The notes under the pieces were generated by a model. That model made no database searches. It was not told the origin of the DNA and saw nothing but the letters and a program-made list of their open reading frames with translations. The translations under genes were made by a program, and so were the position numbers. This document shows positions 27,047 through 35,411 of a DNA stretch of 64,000 nt, piece after piece; the first letter of the stretch is position 1; each line of letters starts with the position of its first letter. The stretch lies in NCBI RefSeq assembly GCF_046844695.1, contig NZ_CP177354.1:4650001-4714000 (forward strand), written 5' to 3'. This stretch comes from Pokkaliibacter plantistimulans (GTDB lineage: Bacteria; Pseudomonadota; Gammaproteobacteria; Pseudomonadales; Balneatricaceae).

Positions 27047-27976
27047 ATGAACTTCAAACGGCTGGAAACCTTTGTCTGGGTTGCCACTCTGGGTAGTTTT
27101 CGCAAGGCCGCCGAGCGTCAGTACACCACCCAGCCTGCCATTTCTTCCCGCATTCAGGCGCTGGAGGAAGAGCTGGGCGTCAAGCTGTTTGAGCGCGACG
27201 GTGGCCCCGGCCCGGTGGCACTGACGGCCAAGGGCAAGGAGCTGCTGCCCTATGCCGAAAAGCTGATCTTCATGGCAGATCAGTTCCAGCAGCGGGCCAA
27301 TCAGGCCGCCGCCTTTGCCGGCAATCTACGTCTTGGTGTGTCGGAAACAATCGTCCACACCTGGCTGCCCGACTTCCTCAAGCAGCTGCATCAGGAGTTC
27401 CCCGAGCTGGATGTGGAAATCACCGTCGATGTCACCAGCACCCTGCGCGCCGCCCTGCTCGAACACTCTCTGGATCTGGCCTTTCTGATGGGCCCGATTT
27501 CCGCACCGGGGATCAGCAATTTCGACCTCAGTACCTTCCCCCTCGAATGGGTCGCCAGCCCTGAACTGAACCTGCCGGAGCGCACGCTGCAGCTGGAAGA
27601 GCTGGTGAAATGGCCGATCATCACCTATGCCCGCAATACCAGACCCTATGCCGAGATCAATCAGAAGTTCCGTGAGCTGGATGACCAGCCCGCGCGCTTT
27701 TTCTCTTCGTCATCCCTCGCCGCCTGCCGCCGGTTGACACTGGATGGCGTCGGCATTTCCACCCTGCCACAGGTGCTGGTGGCCGATGAGCTGCAGTCAG
27801 GCAGTCTAAAACGCCTGTCTGCCGTGTGGACGCCCAGCGCCCTGCACTTCACCGCCTCTTACCGCAGTGACCCGTACAACCCGATTGCCGAAGTCGCCAC
27901 TGAACGCGCCGTTGCCCAGGCCACTCAGTTCGCCCTGCAGGCTGCCCTGCCCGTCCCCAGCCAGACAAGCCGATAA
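27047..27976 (+). CDS. LysR-family transcriptional regulator
   Basis: A 309-residue regulator. The N-terminal winged helix-turn-helix is MNFKRLETFVWVATLGSFRK and QYTTQPAISSRIQALEEELG; the effector-binding domain begins about residue 90 (LRLGVSETIVHTWLPDF). The ATG at 27047 is preceded by AAGGGA; an upstream start at 26996 was rejected because the HTH begins at the chosen Met. It is followed on the same strand, after 700 bp, by the TRAP operon, which it may control. A second regulator of similar type (42603-43535) flanks the other end of this catabolic region. Confidence 0.88.
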   Translation: MNFKRLETFVWVATLGSFRKAAERQYTTQPAISSRIQALEEELGVKLFERDGGPGPVALTAKGKELLPYAEKLIFMADQFQQRANQAAAFAGNLRLGVSETIVHTWLPDFLKQLHQEFPELDVEITVDVTSTLRAALLEHSLDLAFLMGPISAPGISNFDLSTFPLEWVASPELNLPERTLQLEELVKWPIITYARNTRPYAEINQKFRELDDQPARFFSSSSLAACRRLTLDGVGISTLPQVLVADELQSGSLKRLSAVWTPSALHFTASYRSDPYNPIAEVATERAVAQATQFALQAALPVPSQTSR

Positions 27977-27992
27977 AAAATTTTTATCGGCT
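27968..27992 (+). terminator. Terminator overlapping the lysR stop codon
   Basis: A perfect AT-rich inverted repeat AGCCGATAAAAA/TTTTTATCGGCT. The TAA stop (27974-27976) lies in its left arm. Confidence 0.6.
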
Positions 27993-28143
27993 TAGGAAAA
28001 AAATGGTGATTAGACAATTTTTGCCACGACGCTAATTTATAGAAAACGCAATAAGCCGCAAAAGCCCAATGCGAACAGCAATTAAAGCAATAACAAGCAA
28101 AATAGAAGAAATAGAAAACGTAATAAAAAGCTGATCAAACCCA

Positions 28144-28451
28144 TATCGACTCACTATCGATAGTAAACAAGCCACAGCAATAATATTGACTGCTGGCCAT
28201 TATAATTGATCAGCCATCATGCCCAGCCGAAGGGGAACAATAACAATCTATAAATAACAGCAAGGTTATCTGCCATCTTGCCTGCACTATCACCGCTGTA
28301 TCTGCACTCACCGGCTGCCTCTGCCATGCCCGGTGCTGCTGCAGCATGCTGATATTCAGGCATAAGCAGGCCATTGCGCCCCACACCGCCCATTACAGGT
28401 GGTGACGTCACCAATAAAAAACCGGTCGGTATTGGCGCTGCGTCAATACCG
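28144..28451. promoter_or_regulatory. Inverted repeats in the long leader before the TRAP operon
   Basis: The 708-bp gap 27977-28684 has no supportable gene. It holds TATCGA-N7-TCGATA (28144-28162), a LysR-box-like dyad. It also holds the perfect 14-bp palindrome TGGTGACGTCACCA (28400-28413) and the hairpin CGGTATTG/CAATACCG (28427-28451), which on the minus strand is followed by T6. The first two are candidate operators for the TRAP operon; the binding proteins are unknown. Sequence before 28200 is AT-rich. Confidence 0.4.
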
Positions 28452-28684
28452 GCAAATAAAACATCGAGGGCAATACATGAATCACTCCAATCCATTGGTC
28501 CGTATTATCATCCATTGCAAAAGCTGCTTTATAAAAAGTAAAAGCCGCTCCCTCAATAGCGCCTGAAGGTCTCCGCATTTCGCCTTGTGCAACAGATTTC
28601 ACAAAACGAAAAAAGCCCTGCCCGATTTTTCACATATCGCGGCACAGGCGGCTTTTACCACCGCAGTATTGAGGAAAGAGCAAC

Positions 28685-29683
28685 ATGAAACGCGCATTGG
28701 TAAACGTACTGAGTAAACATCTGCTGGCGTTGTCTGTCGCCGCAACCCTGAGCTACAGCGTCAGTAGTCAGGCTGCCGAACAGTGGGATATGGCGCTGGC
28801 CTACCCGGCCTCCAGCTATCAGACCCAGATGGCCGAAAGCTTCGCCAGAGAAGTCGGTGAGAAAACCGCTGGCCAGCTGGCCATCGCCACCCACCCCAAC
28901 GGTTCACTGTTCGGTGGTGGGGAAATCTTCAGTGCCGTGCGCCGCGGTCTGGCCCCCATCGGCGAACGCATCATCTCTGCTCTGGGCAATGAAGATCCGC
29001 TGTTTGAAGTCGATGCGCTGCCCTTCGTCGCCAGCAGTTTCGACGCCTCATGGAAGCTGTATCAGGCCTCCAAACCCCGCCTTGAAGAAGTGCTCGATAA
29101 GAAGGGCCTGAAGCTGCTGTATTGCATTCCGTGGCCACCTCAGGGTCTGTACATGAAGAAGCCCATCAGCAGTATCGATGACATGAAGGGCGTGCGCTTC
29201 CGTACCTACAACCCGATGACCAACAAGCTGGCGGCCATGATGGGTGCCGCCCCCACGCAGGTAGAAGTGGCAGAAGTGGCGCAGGCCTTCGCCACCGGCG
29301 TGGCCGACAGCATGCTGTCTTCTGCGGCGACCGGTATCGATACCAAGCTGTGGGAATACGTCGGCTACTGGTACGACGTCAAAGCCTGGCTGCCGAAGAA
29401 CATGGTGTTCGTCAACAAGAAGGTGTGGGACAAGCTCCCCGCCGATACCCAGACTGCCGTGCTGCAGGCCGCCGCTGACACGGAAAAGGCCGGCTGGGAC
29501 AAGGCACGTCAGCTGACCACGCAGTATCAGCAGGAGCTGCAGACCAACGGGATGCAGGTGGTGGCCCCTTCCCCTGAGCTGGAACAGGGCTTTGAGCACA
29601 TCGGTAAGGAGCTACTGGATGACTGGCTGAAGCGCTCAGGCCCCGAAGGTCAGGCCGTGATCGACGCCTATCAGAAGATGTGA
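28685..29683 (+). CDS. dctP: TRAP transporter substrate-binding protein (DctP family)
   Basis: A 332-residue periplasmic protein with signal peptide cleaved after SSQA (about residue 30). The DctP fold shows in SYQTQMAESFAREVGEKT near the start, the arginine-containing motif MKGVRFRTYNPMTNKL near 175 that binds a carboxylate, and the C-terminal helices. RBS GAGGAAAGAG precedes the ATG. The membrane subunits follow after a repeat element. Substrate unknown; the neighbouring DUF1445 and 5-oxoprolinase genes make a glutamate-derived or lactam acid plausible. Confidence 0.9.
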   Translation: MKRALVNVLSKHLLALSVAATLSYSVSSQAAEQWDMALAYPASSYQTQMAESFAREVGEKTAGQLAIATHPNGSLFGGGEIFSAVRRGLAPIGERIISALGNEDPLFEVDALPFVASSFDASWKLYQASKPRLEEVLDKKGLKLLYCIPWPPQGLYMKKPISSIDDMKGVRFRTYNPMTNKLAAMMGAAPTQVEVAEVAQAFATGVADSMLSSAATGIDTKLWEYVGYWYDVKAWLPKNMVFVNKKVWDKLPADTQTAVLQAAADTEKAGWDKARQLTTQYQQELQTNGMQVVAPSPELEQGFEHIGKELLDDWLKRSGPEGQAVIDAYQKM

Positions 29684-29761
29684 TCTGCCCCGCCACTGCC
29701 GCCCAAGGCAGTGGCACTGTTCGGCAACCGGTGTGTCTTTCCACACACCGCTGCATAGTGA

Positions 29762-29969
29762 ACAGGCCGTTGCAAACGTTATCGAGGTAGCCGAGACAAG
29801 CCAATGCTCCCAGAGCACAAGCATCAGGTGAAAAGCGGAGTGGAGTGAACTCAATGAGCACTCCCTATGCTCGCCCCTTCGGGGCCGTGCGAAAGCACGT
29901 TCAGCCTTTGGCTGTGAGCCTGATGTTGACGCGGTATCCGGCCACCCAGATAGCTGTTCAGCGGCCTGC
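29762..29969 (+). mobile_element. MITE-like repeat element, copy B (208 bp)
   Basis: Similar throughout to the minus strand of 9610-9823, including end sequences CAGGCCGTTG and CAGCGGCCTG, and core hairpins GCCCC/GGGGC, CGTGC-GAAA-GCACG and CAGCC/GGCTG (29869-29919). No TA duplication is visible, so it is probably older. It sits in the operon between the genes for the TRAP binding protein and small subunit and may affect their relative expression. Confidence 0.65.
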
Positions 29970-30000
29970 AAAGTCCCCGCCGGGACAGGAGAAATCAACC

Positions 30001-30558
30001 ATGCGCTGGCTGTGTCGGGCTCAGTCCCTGCTTGAAAGCCTTTATCGTGGCAGCGGTGTCCTCGCTGCCCTCTGTCTGGTGGCAATGGCCCTGTGCGTAG
30101 TGGCCAGCATCGCTGCCCGCCTGCTTAATCTCTACATCGGTGGCATCACCGAGTATTCCTCTTATCTGATGGGCGCCAGCAACTGTCTGGGTCTGGCTTA
30201 TGCCTTCCGTAACAACGCCCATATTCGCGTCACGCTGGTGGTGGAGCGTTGCCCCTCCCATCTGCGCCATCTGATCGAAAGCGGCTGTCTGCTGTTTGCC
30301 AGTGCCGCGGCCTGTTATCTGGCCTGGTATATGGCGGAGCTGTCGTATATGTCGTGGCAGTTCGATGAGGTCAGCGAAGGGGGCGACCAGCTGCCGTTGT
30401 GGATGCCTCAGGCGGTGACCGCCGTTGGCGCCCTGATGCTGGCGATCAGCGTCATTCACAGCACCGTGGAACAGCTGCTTGAGCAATGGCTCGGCCTGCG
30501 TCTGCCCGGTCACGAACCCCGACAAGACGGCGAGCTGTCGCTCGCGCACGGAGGCTGA
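30001..30558 (+). CDS. dctQ: TRAP transporter small membrane subunit (DctQ)
   Basis: A 185-residue protein with four membrane helices and the family segment SSYLMGASNCLGLAYAF and NNAHIRVTLV. The ATG at 30001 has AGGAG upstream; an open frame reaching back to 29845 translates the repeat element and is not part of the gene. Its stop is one base before the large-subunit start, so the two are coupled. Confidence 0.88.
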   Translation: MRWLCRAQSLLESLYRGSGVLAALCLVAMALCVVASIAARLLNLYIGGITEYSSYLMGASNCLGLAYAFRNNAHIRVTLVVERCPSHLRHLIESGCLLFASAAACYLAWYMAELSYMSWQFDEVSEGGDQLPLWMPQAVTAVGALMLAISVIHSTVEQLLEQWLGLRLPGHEPRQDGELSLAHGG

Positions 30559-30559
30559 C

Positions 30560-31855
30560 ATGAACGAAGCCCTGCTGACCGGCGTATTTCTGCTGGCCCT
30601 GTTCTTCCTCCTTGGCTCCAGTGTCTGGGTTGCCTTCAGCCTGCTCGGCTGCGCCGTGGTGGGCATGGAAATGTTCACTCATCGCCCGGTGGGCGAATCC
30701 ATGGCCATGACCATCTGGGGGGTGAATTCCTCCTGGACCCTGACCTCGCTGCCGCTGTTTGTGTGGATGGGCGAAATCCTGTTCCGCTCCAAACTATCGG
30801 AATCCCTGTTCAAGGGCCTGACGCCACTGATGAGCCGTCTGCCCGGCGGTCTGCTGCACGTCAATGTGGCTGGCTCGGCGATCTTCGCGGCTATCTGCGG
30901 CTCCTCGGCGGCCACCGCGGTTACCGTTGGCAAGATGTCGATCCCTGAGCTGCGGCGGCGCAATTATCCCGAGCATATGATCGTTGGCACCCTCGCCGGT
31001 GCCGGTACGCTGGGCCTGCTGATTCCGCCGTCCATCACCCTGATCATCTACGGCGTCACCGTCAACGAGTCCATCGCCAAGCTGTTTATGGCTGGCGTGC
31101 TACCGGGGCTGATGCTGGCGGCACTGTTCATGGGCTATGTCGCCGTGGTGGCGTGGCTCAAGGGTGACCAGAGTGAACGTGAGCAGATGGTTTACAGCCT
31201 CAAAGACAAGCTTAAGGGCGGCGTCCAGCTACTGCCGGTGTTCAGCCTGATTCTGGTGGTGATCGGCTCGATCTACAGTGGCGTAGCCACGGCGACCGAG
31301 TCGGCGGTACTGGGCGTGGCAGGTTCTCTGCTGATGGCCGGGCTGCAGGGCAGCCTGAGCTGGGACAGCTTCCGTCAGTCGCTGATGGGGGCAGTACGTA
31401 CCAGCTGCATGATCGCCTTTATCCTGATGGGATCGAGCTTTCTGTCGCTGGCCATGGGCTTTACCGGCCTGCCGCACAATCTGGCAGCTATCATCGCCAG
31501 CTGGCACCTGTCGCCGCTGATGCTGATCGTCATTCTGACCCTGTTCTATATCGTCATGGGCTGCTTTCTGGACGGTATTTCGTCCATCGTGCTGACCATG
31601 GCGGTGATCGAGCCGCTGGTGCGTCAGGCCGGTTTTGACATGATCTGGTTTGGTGTCTATCTGATGCTGGTAGTGGAAATGGCGCAGATCACCCCACCGG
31701 TGGGCTTCAATCTGTTTGTGCTGCAGGGCATGACCGGCCACGACATGGGCTTTATTGCCCGCGCCGCCTTCCCCATGTTCCTGCTGATGATCCTGGCGGT
31801 GGTGCTGCTGGTGTGGTTCCCCGGTATTGCTACCGCGCTGCCTGCGGCCATGTAG
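30560..31855 (+). CDS. dctM: TRAP transporter large membrane subunit (DctM)
   Basis: A 431-residue, ~12-helix integral-membrane carrier. Family segments include PLFVWMGEILFRS, GSSAATAVTVGKMSIPEL, AGAGTLGLLIPPS and the late EMAQITPPVGFNLFVLQG. GGAGG lies directly before the ATG. Together with the binding protein and small subunit it uses the sodium gradient to import an organic acid. Confidence 0.93.
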   Translation: MNEALLTGVFLLALFFLLGSSVWVAFSLLGCAVVGMEMFTHRPVGESMAMTIWGVNSSWTLTSLPLFVWMGEILFRSKLSESLFKGLTPLMSRLPGGLLHVNVAGSAIFAAICGSSAATAVTVGKMSIPELRRRNYPEHMIVGTLAGAGTLGLLIPPSITLIIYGVTVNESIAKLFMAGVLPGLMLAALFMGYVAVVAWLKGDQSEREQMVYSLKDKLKGGVQLLPVFSLILVVIGSIYSGVATATESAVLGVAGSLLMAGLQGSLSWDSFRQSLMGAVRTSCMIAFILMGSSFLSLAMGFTGLPHNLAAIIASWHLSPLMLIVILTLFYIVMGCFLDGISSIVLTMAVIEPLVRQAGFDMIWFGVYLMLVVEMAQITPPVGFNLFVLQGMTGHDMGFIARAAFPMFLLMILAVVLLVWFPGIATALPAAM

Positions 31856-31899
31856 CTTTCAACCATTTATTAGCTTCTCGACCACCTTAGATATTGATC

Positions 31900-31967
31900 A
31901 TCTTTAGCTACCGGCCACCGGTAGCGATCAACCACCTTTAGCGACCAACCGCCTTTAGCTACCGACT
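31900..31967 (+). repeat. Four imperfect 17-bp tandem repeats before the DUF1445 gene
   Basis: Units at 31900, 31917, 31934 and 31951 follow the pattern ACCTTTAGCGACCAACC with substitutions. They fill most of the short gap between the TRAP operon and the next gene. Function unknown. Confidence 0.6.
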
Positions 31968-32000
31968 GCCATTAATGAGTGAATACAGAGTACTGACACC

Positions 32001-32816
32001 ATGAATCACACCTCTCCCGACGCAACCGGCCACGGTGCACTGCTCAGCTCCCATCAGCTGCGTCTGCGCTGCCGTACAGGCGAGCACCAGATCACCACCA
32101 GTGGCTATGCGCTGGGCTACGCGCAGGCCAATCTGGTGATCCTGCCCCAGCAGTATGCCGGTGACTTCCTGCGCTTCTGCCAGCTCAACCAGAAAGCCTG
32201 CCCGCTGCTCTATGTCAGTGAGCCGGGGCAGACCGATGCCCCGCCGCTGGGTCAGGATATCGACATCCGCCGCGACACGCCGCTATATCGCCTGTATCAG
32301 CACGGCGAGTGCAGCCGGGAGCTGGCCGACATCAGCGCACTGTGGCGCGATGATCTGGTGACCTTCTATATCGGCTGTTCGTTTTCCTTCGAGGAAGAGC
32401 TGATCAGTGCCGGTGTGCCGGTGCGCCATATCGATCATCAGCGCAATGTACCGATGTACCTGACCAACCGGCCGCTGCAGGGTGCAGGTCCGTTTCAGGG
32501 CAATATGGTGGTGTCGATGCGCGGCTTCAGCCCGGCCAATGCCATCCGTGCCGTACAGATCACCAGCCAGATGCCCAAGGTCCACGGTGCGCCGGTGCAT
32601 CTCAGCGCCCCTGAACAGCTGGGCATTGCCAACCTGCAGCAGCCCGAATTCGGCGATGCACCGGTGCTGGAAGACGGCGACATCCCGGTATTCTGGGCCT
32701 GTGGCGTCAGCCCGCAGGCGGCGCTGATGAATGCCCGCCTGCCCTTCGCCATCACCCACAGCCCGGGGCACATGCTGGTGACGGATCTGCCCAACAGCCA
32801 GCTGCGTTTTGGCTGA
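32001..32816 (+). CDS. DUF1445 family protein (putative hydro-lyase / D-glutamate cyclase-like)
   Basis: A 271-residue protein with the DUF1445 signatures: GCSFSFEEELI near 130, RNVPMY near 148, FWACGVSPQAA near 235 and ITHSPGHMLVTDL near the end. Bacterial members are annotated as putative hydro-lyases; the mammalian member converts D-glutamate to 5-oxo-D-proline. Its place between a TRAP transporter and, beyond an insert, 5-oxoprolinase supports a role in 5-oxoproline or D-glutamate metabolism. That is inference from family and context. The start was kept at ATG 32001 although the ribosome-binding site is weak. Confidence 0.85.
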   Translation: MNHTSPDATGHGALLSSHQLRLRCRTGEHQITTSGYALGYAQANLVILPQQYAGDFLRFCQLNQKACPLLYVSEPGQTDAPPLGQDIDIRRDTPLYRLYQHGECSRELADISALWRDDLVTFYIGCSFSFEEELISAGVPVRHIDHQRNVPMYLTNRPLQGAGPFQGNMVVSMRGFSPANAIRAVQITSQMPKVHGAPVHLSAPEQLGIANLQQPEFGDAPVLEDGDIPVFWACGVSPQAALMNARLPFAITHSPGHMLVTDLPNSQLRFG

Positions 32817-33067
32817 GCGTCGCGCCAGTCACCTTTGAAAAACTGAAGAACATCGCAGGCAGCCACCGTCTGCGACCCGGTTGTTAACATGCCGGATACA
32901 GAAGACATAAGAACGAAACACAAAACTAAAATGGCGTTCCGGTGACTTACAAGTTGCTTAGGAAGTCTACTTGGCTTCCCTCCTGTGTTCGTGTATCACC
33001 TGCTGGATTATTTGCCGTTTCATTCCCCCGCAGATGCACTACCTGCTGATCTCATTGAGGAGCTAAC

Positions 33068-34948
33068 GTGTTCGCTTTGTCCTGGAAGCAGAAATTCTGG
33101 CTGCTGATAACTATTACACTGACCGGGCTGGTACTGATTTCCGCCTCCGGTTTCTGGGGCCTGAGCAAGGTATCCGGATCCTATGAAGAGCGTTACCTGG
33201 CCAAGGGCTATGCCAGCGACGCCCAGCAGCTGTCGAACCAGTGGATGCATCTGGTCAATCAGGCCACCGCGCTGACCAGCGATAACATGGCCGACTACCA
33301 GAACCGCCTCAACAGCCTGAAAGACACCGCCGTGGCGCTCGCCAGCCATGCCGGTGATCTGCATGATCAGGCAGTAGCAAAACAGGCCAGCGACATTGCC
33401 AGCAGCGTCAGCGACTATACCGATCTGCGCTCACAGTGGCTGAGCACCCGCCAGCAACTGGGGATGACGCCCTTTGATGGCCAGCGCAAGGCACTGGATC
33501 AGGCGGCAGTCGGGCTGCAGCAAATGTCACTGAGTATCATCAAGCCCTATATCGATGAGGCGATCTCCAATCAGCGCGATTATCTGTCAACCATGAGCCC
33601 GGCCTATGCAGAGAAGGTCAAGAAGGCACTCAATGACCTGCACGATCAGATCAAGACGCTGAGCTGGGAAGACACCAAGATTGGTGAAGGCTACAACGCT
33701 TACAAGAGTGCATTCGACCAGGCCGATGTCACCATCAAGTCCATCGTGGCGCTGGAAGACCAGCTGACCGCCAAAGGTGACAAGCTGCTGGCCGACATCG
33801 AGCAGCAGAACAACGATCTGGAGCAGGGCATTATCAGCCGCACCTCTACTCAGGCTGTCAACGCCCGTCAGTCGGCGTACTGGCAGATGGGCATCATTTC
33901 AGCCGTAGTCGGTCTGATCATTCTGCTCGCCCTCAGTCAGATTTCCCGCACACTGGTGCGCCAGCTCAATAACGTCATCGCCCAACTGAGCGAAGTGGCC
34001 GCAGGTAACCTCACTGCCAACCTCAAACTCAGCAGCAACAACCGTGATGAGTTCACCCAGCTGGGCAGTGCCTCCAACCGCATGACCGAAGATATTGCCG
34101 GGGTGATCCGTCAGGTGATTGATGGTAACGAAGAGCTGATGCGCCTGCATGACCATCTCAGCCATGCTATGCAGCAACTGGCGGAAAACAGCCAGCAGGT
34201 GGAAACCCAGACCGAACAGGCGGCCTCGGCAACCCAGCAGATTTCAGCCACCGTCAACGAAGTGGCACAACGCACCTCCGACGTCAGTCAGGCCACCCAG
34301 CAGGCCACCCAGTCTGCCCGTTCCGGCTCTGAAGTTATCGTCAGCAGTGTCGATTCCATGCGCCAGCTGTCGCAGCTGATTCAGCACACCAACCAGCAGG
34401 TAGAGCTGCTCGGTCAGTCCAGCGGCAAGGTCATCGGTATTGTCGACGTGATCAACAGTCTGGCGGACCAGACCAACCTGCTGGCACTCAACGCGGCCAT
34501 TGAAGCCGCGCGGGCCGGTGAGGCCGGGCGCGGTTTCTCGGTGGTAGCCGATGAAGTGCGTTCGCTGGCACAGAAGACCATGGATGCCACCAGCAACATC
34601 GACAACATCATCAAGGACTTCAACAACCAGACCAAAGAGATGGCGCGGCTGATGGAGAACGGCCTGACTCTGGCGGCCGAAGGCGAACAGAATGCCGGAC
34701 AGGTGGCGCAGGCCATCGGCGACATTACCCGCTCCATTGAAACCCTCGCCGCCGAAATGGATCAGGTGGTGGTGGCCATTGAAGAGATTTCCACCACGAC
34801 CGAAGACATCGCCGGCAAGATGGAACATATCCACGTCCATACCAGCGAAACCAAGGCATTACGCACTAATCTGGATGAGCACACCCGCAATCTGGAGCGT
34901 CAGGCCAATACCATGCAGCAGACCTCGCAGCGCTTCCGTCTGGCCTGA
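33068..34948 (+). CDS. Methyl-accepting chemotaxis protein with helical-bundle sensor
   Basis: A 626-residue chemoreceptor starting at GTG behind GAGGAG. TM1 spans about residues 10-30. A ~240-residue all-helical periplasmic region, consistent with a helical bimodular (HBM-type) sensor, is followed by TM2 (MGIISAVVGLIILLAL), HAMP, and a signalling domain with EAARAGEAGRGFSVVADEVR at the tip. HBM sensors of known members bind organic acids, which would suit this catabolic neighbourhood, but the ligand here is unknown. It ends shortly before the AT-rich insert. Confidence 0.92.
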   Translation: MFALSWKQKFWLLITITLTGLVLISASGFWGLSKVSGSYEERYLAKGYASDAQQLSNQWMHLVNQATALTSDNMADYQNRLNSLKDTAVALASHAGDLHDQAVAKQASDIASSVSDYTDLRSQWLSTRQQLGMTPFDGQRKALDQAAVGLQQMSLSIIKPYIDEAISNQRDYLSTMSPAYAEKVKKALNDLHDQIKTLSWEDTKIGEGYNAYKSAFDQADVTIKSIVALEDQLTAKGDKLLADIEQQNNDLEQGIISRTSTQAVNARQSAYWQMGIISAVVGLIILLALSQISRTLVRQLNNVIAQLSEVAAGNLTANLKLSSNNRDEFTQLGSASNRMTEDIAGVIRQVIDGNEELMRLHDHLSHAMQQLAENSQQVETQTEQAASATQQISATVNEVAQRTSDVSQATQQATQSARSGSEVIVSSVDSMRQLSQLIQHTNQQVELLGQSSGKVIGIVDVINSLADQTNLLALNAAIEAARAGEAGRGFSVVADEVRSLAQKTMDATSNIDNIIKDFNNQTKEMARLMENGLTLAAEGEQNAGQVAQAIGDITRSIETLAAEMDQVVVAIEEISTTTEDIAGKMEHIHVHTSETKALRTNLDEHTRNLERQANTMQQTSQRFRLA

Positions 34949-34958
34949 TCTGTACCCT

Positions 34959-35219
34959 TCACAGCACCCCCGTTGCCAGTCGACGGGGGCGTTCGATACA
35001 CCCCAGCCCCTCCAGCGTTTCTGCCATCGCCTGCGGCAGTGGTGTATGCGGCTCATACCCCAGCACCGCCAGCAGCCTGTCATTGGGCATCCGCACAGCC
35101 GCTTGCCACAGATGCCGCACCTCATACAGCTCAGCACAGAGTCGCACCAGCGGCGATGCCAGCCGCAGCAGCCACCAGGGGAAGGCATAGACTGGCAAAC
35201 GGGCATTACCCTGCACTAA
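34959..35219 (-). pseudogene. C-terminal remnant of an NAD-dependent epimerase/dehydratase
   Basis: On the minus strand the frame encodes LPVYAFPWWLLRLASPLV and then RHLWQ...LGYEPHTPLPQAMAETLEGLGC. This is the typical tail of extended short-chain NAD-epimerases. All of the NAD-binding domain is missing: family similarity stops at about 35219, where TGCACTAA and the AT-rich insert begin. It is a gene beheaded by the island, and probably not expressed. Confidence 0.65.
35212..35219. repeat. Left 8-bp direct repeat TGCACTAA of the AT-rich insert
   Basis: The identical octamer occurs at 38532-38539. Both copies coincide with the points where flanking gene similarity ends and base composition changes. 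It may be a recombination micro-homology or an attachment core; no integrase gene is present. Confidence 0.5.
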
Positions 35220-35334
35220 GACTGAAGACCAAATAACCATGAACATGAGTTAACAGAAAAAACTATATGTGCCGAACATTCATTTAAAGCTTTGGGCATA
35301 TATCTTTAAACATACCCAGAGTTCAAAACTGGAG

Positions 35335-35362
35335 TTGCACACACCACTCTTCTGTCCATACT
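35335..35362 (+). promoter_or_regulatory. Possible promoter of the SIR2-STAND gene
   Basis: TTGCAC (35335-35340) and CATACT (35357-35362) are separated by 16 bp, about 50 bp before the GTG/ATG region of the gene. Weak match; proposed only because the gene stands alone and needs its own promoter. Confidence 0.3.
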
Positions 35363-35411
35363 TAGGTATATATTAAGCCTAATACTACAGTTCTGCCTGT
35401 GAGGTAATTGA

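Noticed and set aside
29845..30000. N-terminal extension of the TRAP small subunit
   Set aside because: The extension translates the MITE-like repeat; the family start and an AGGAG site are at 30001.
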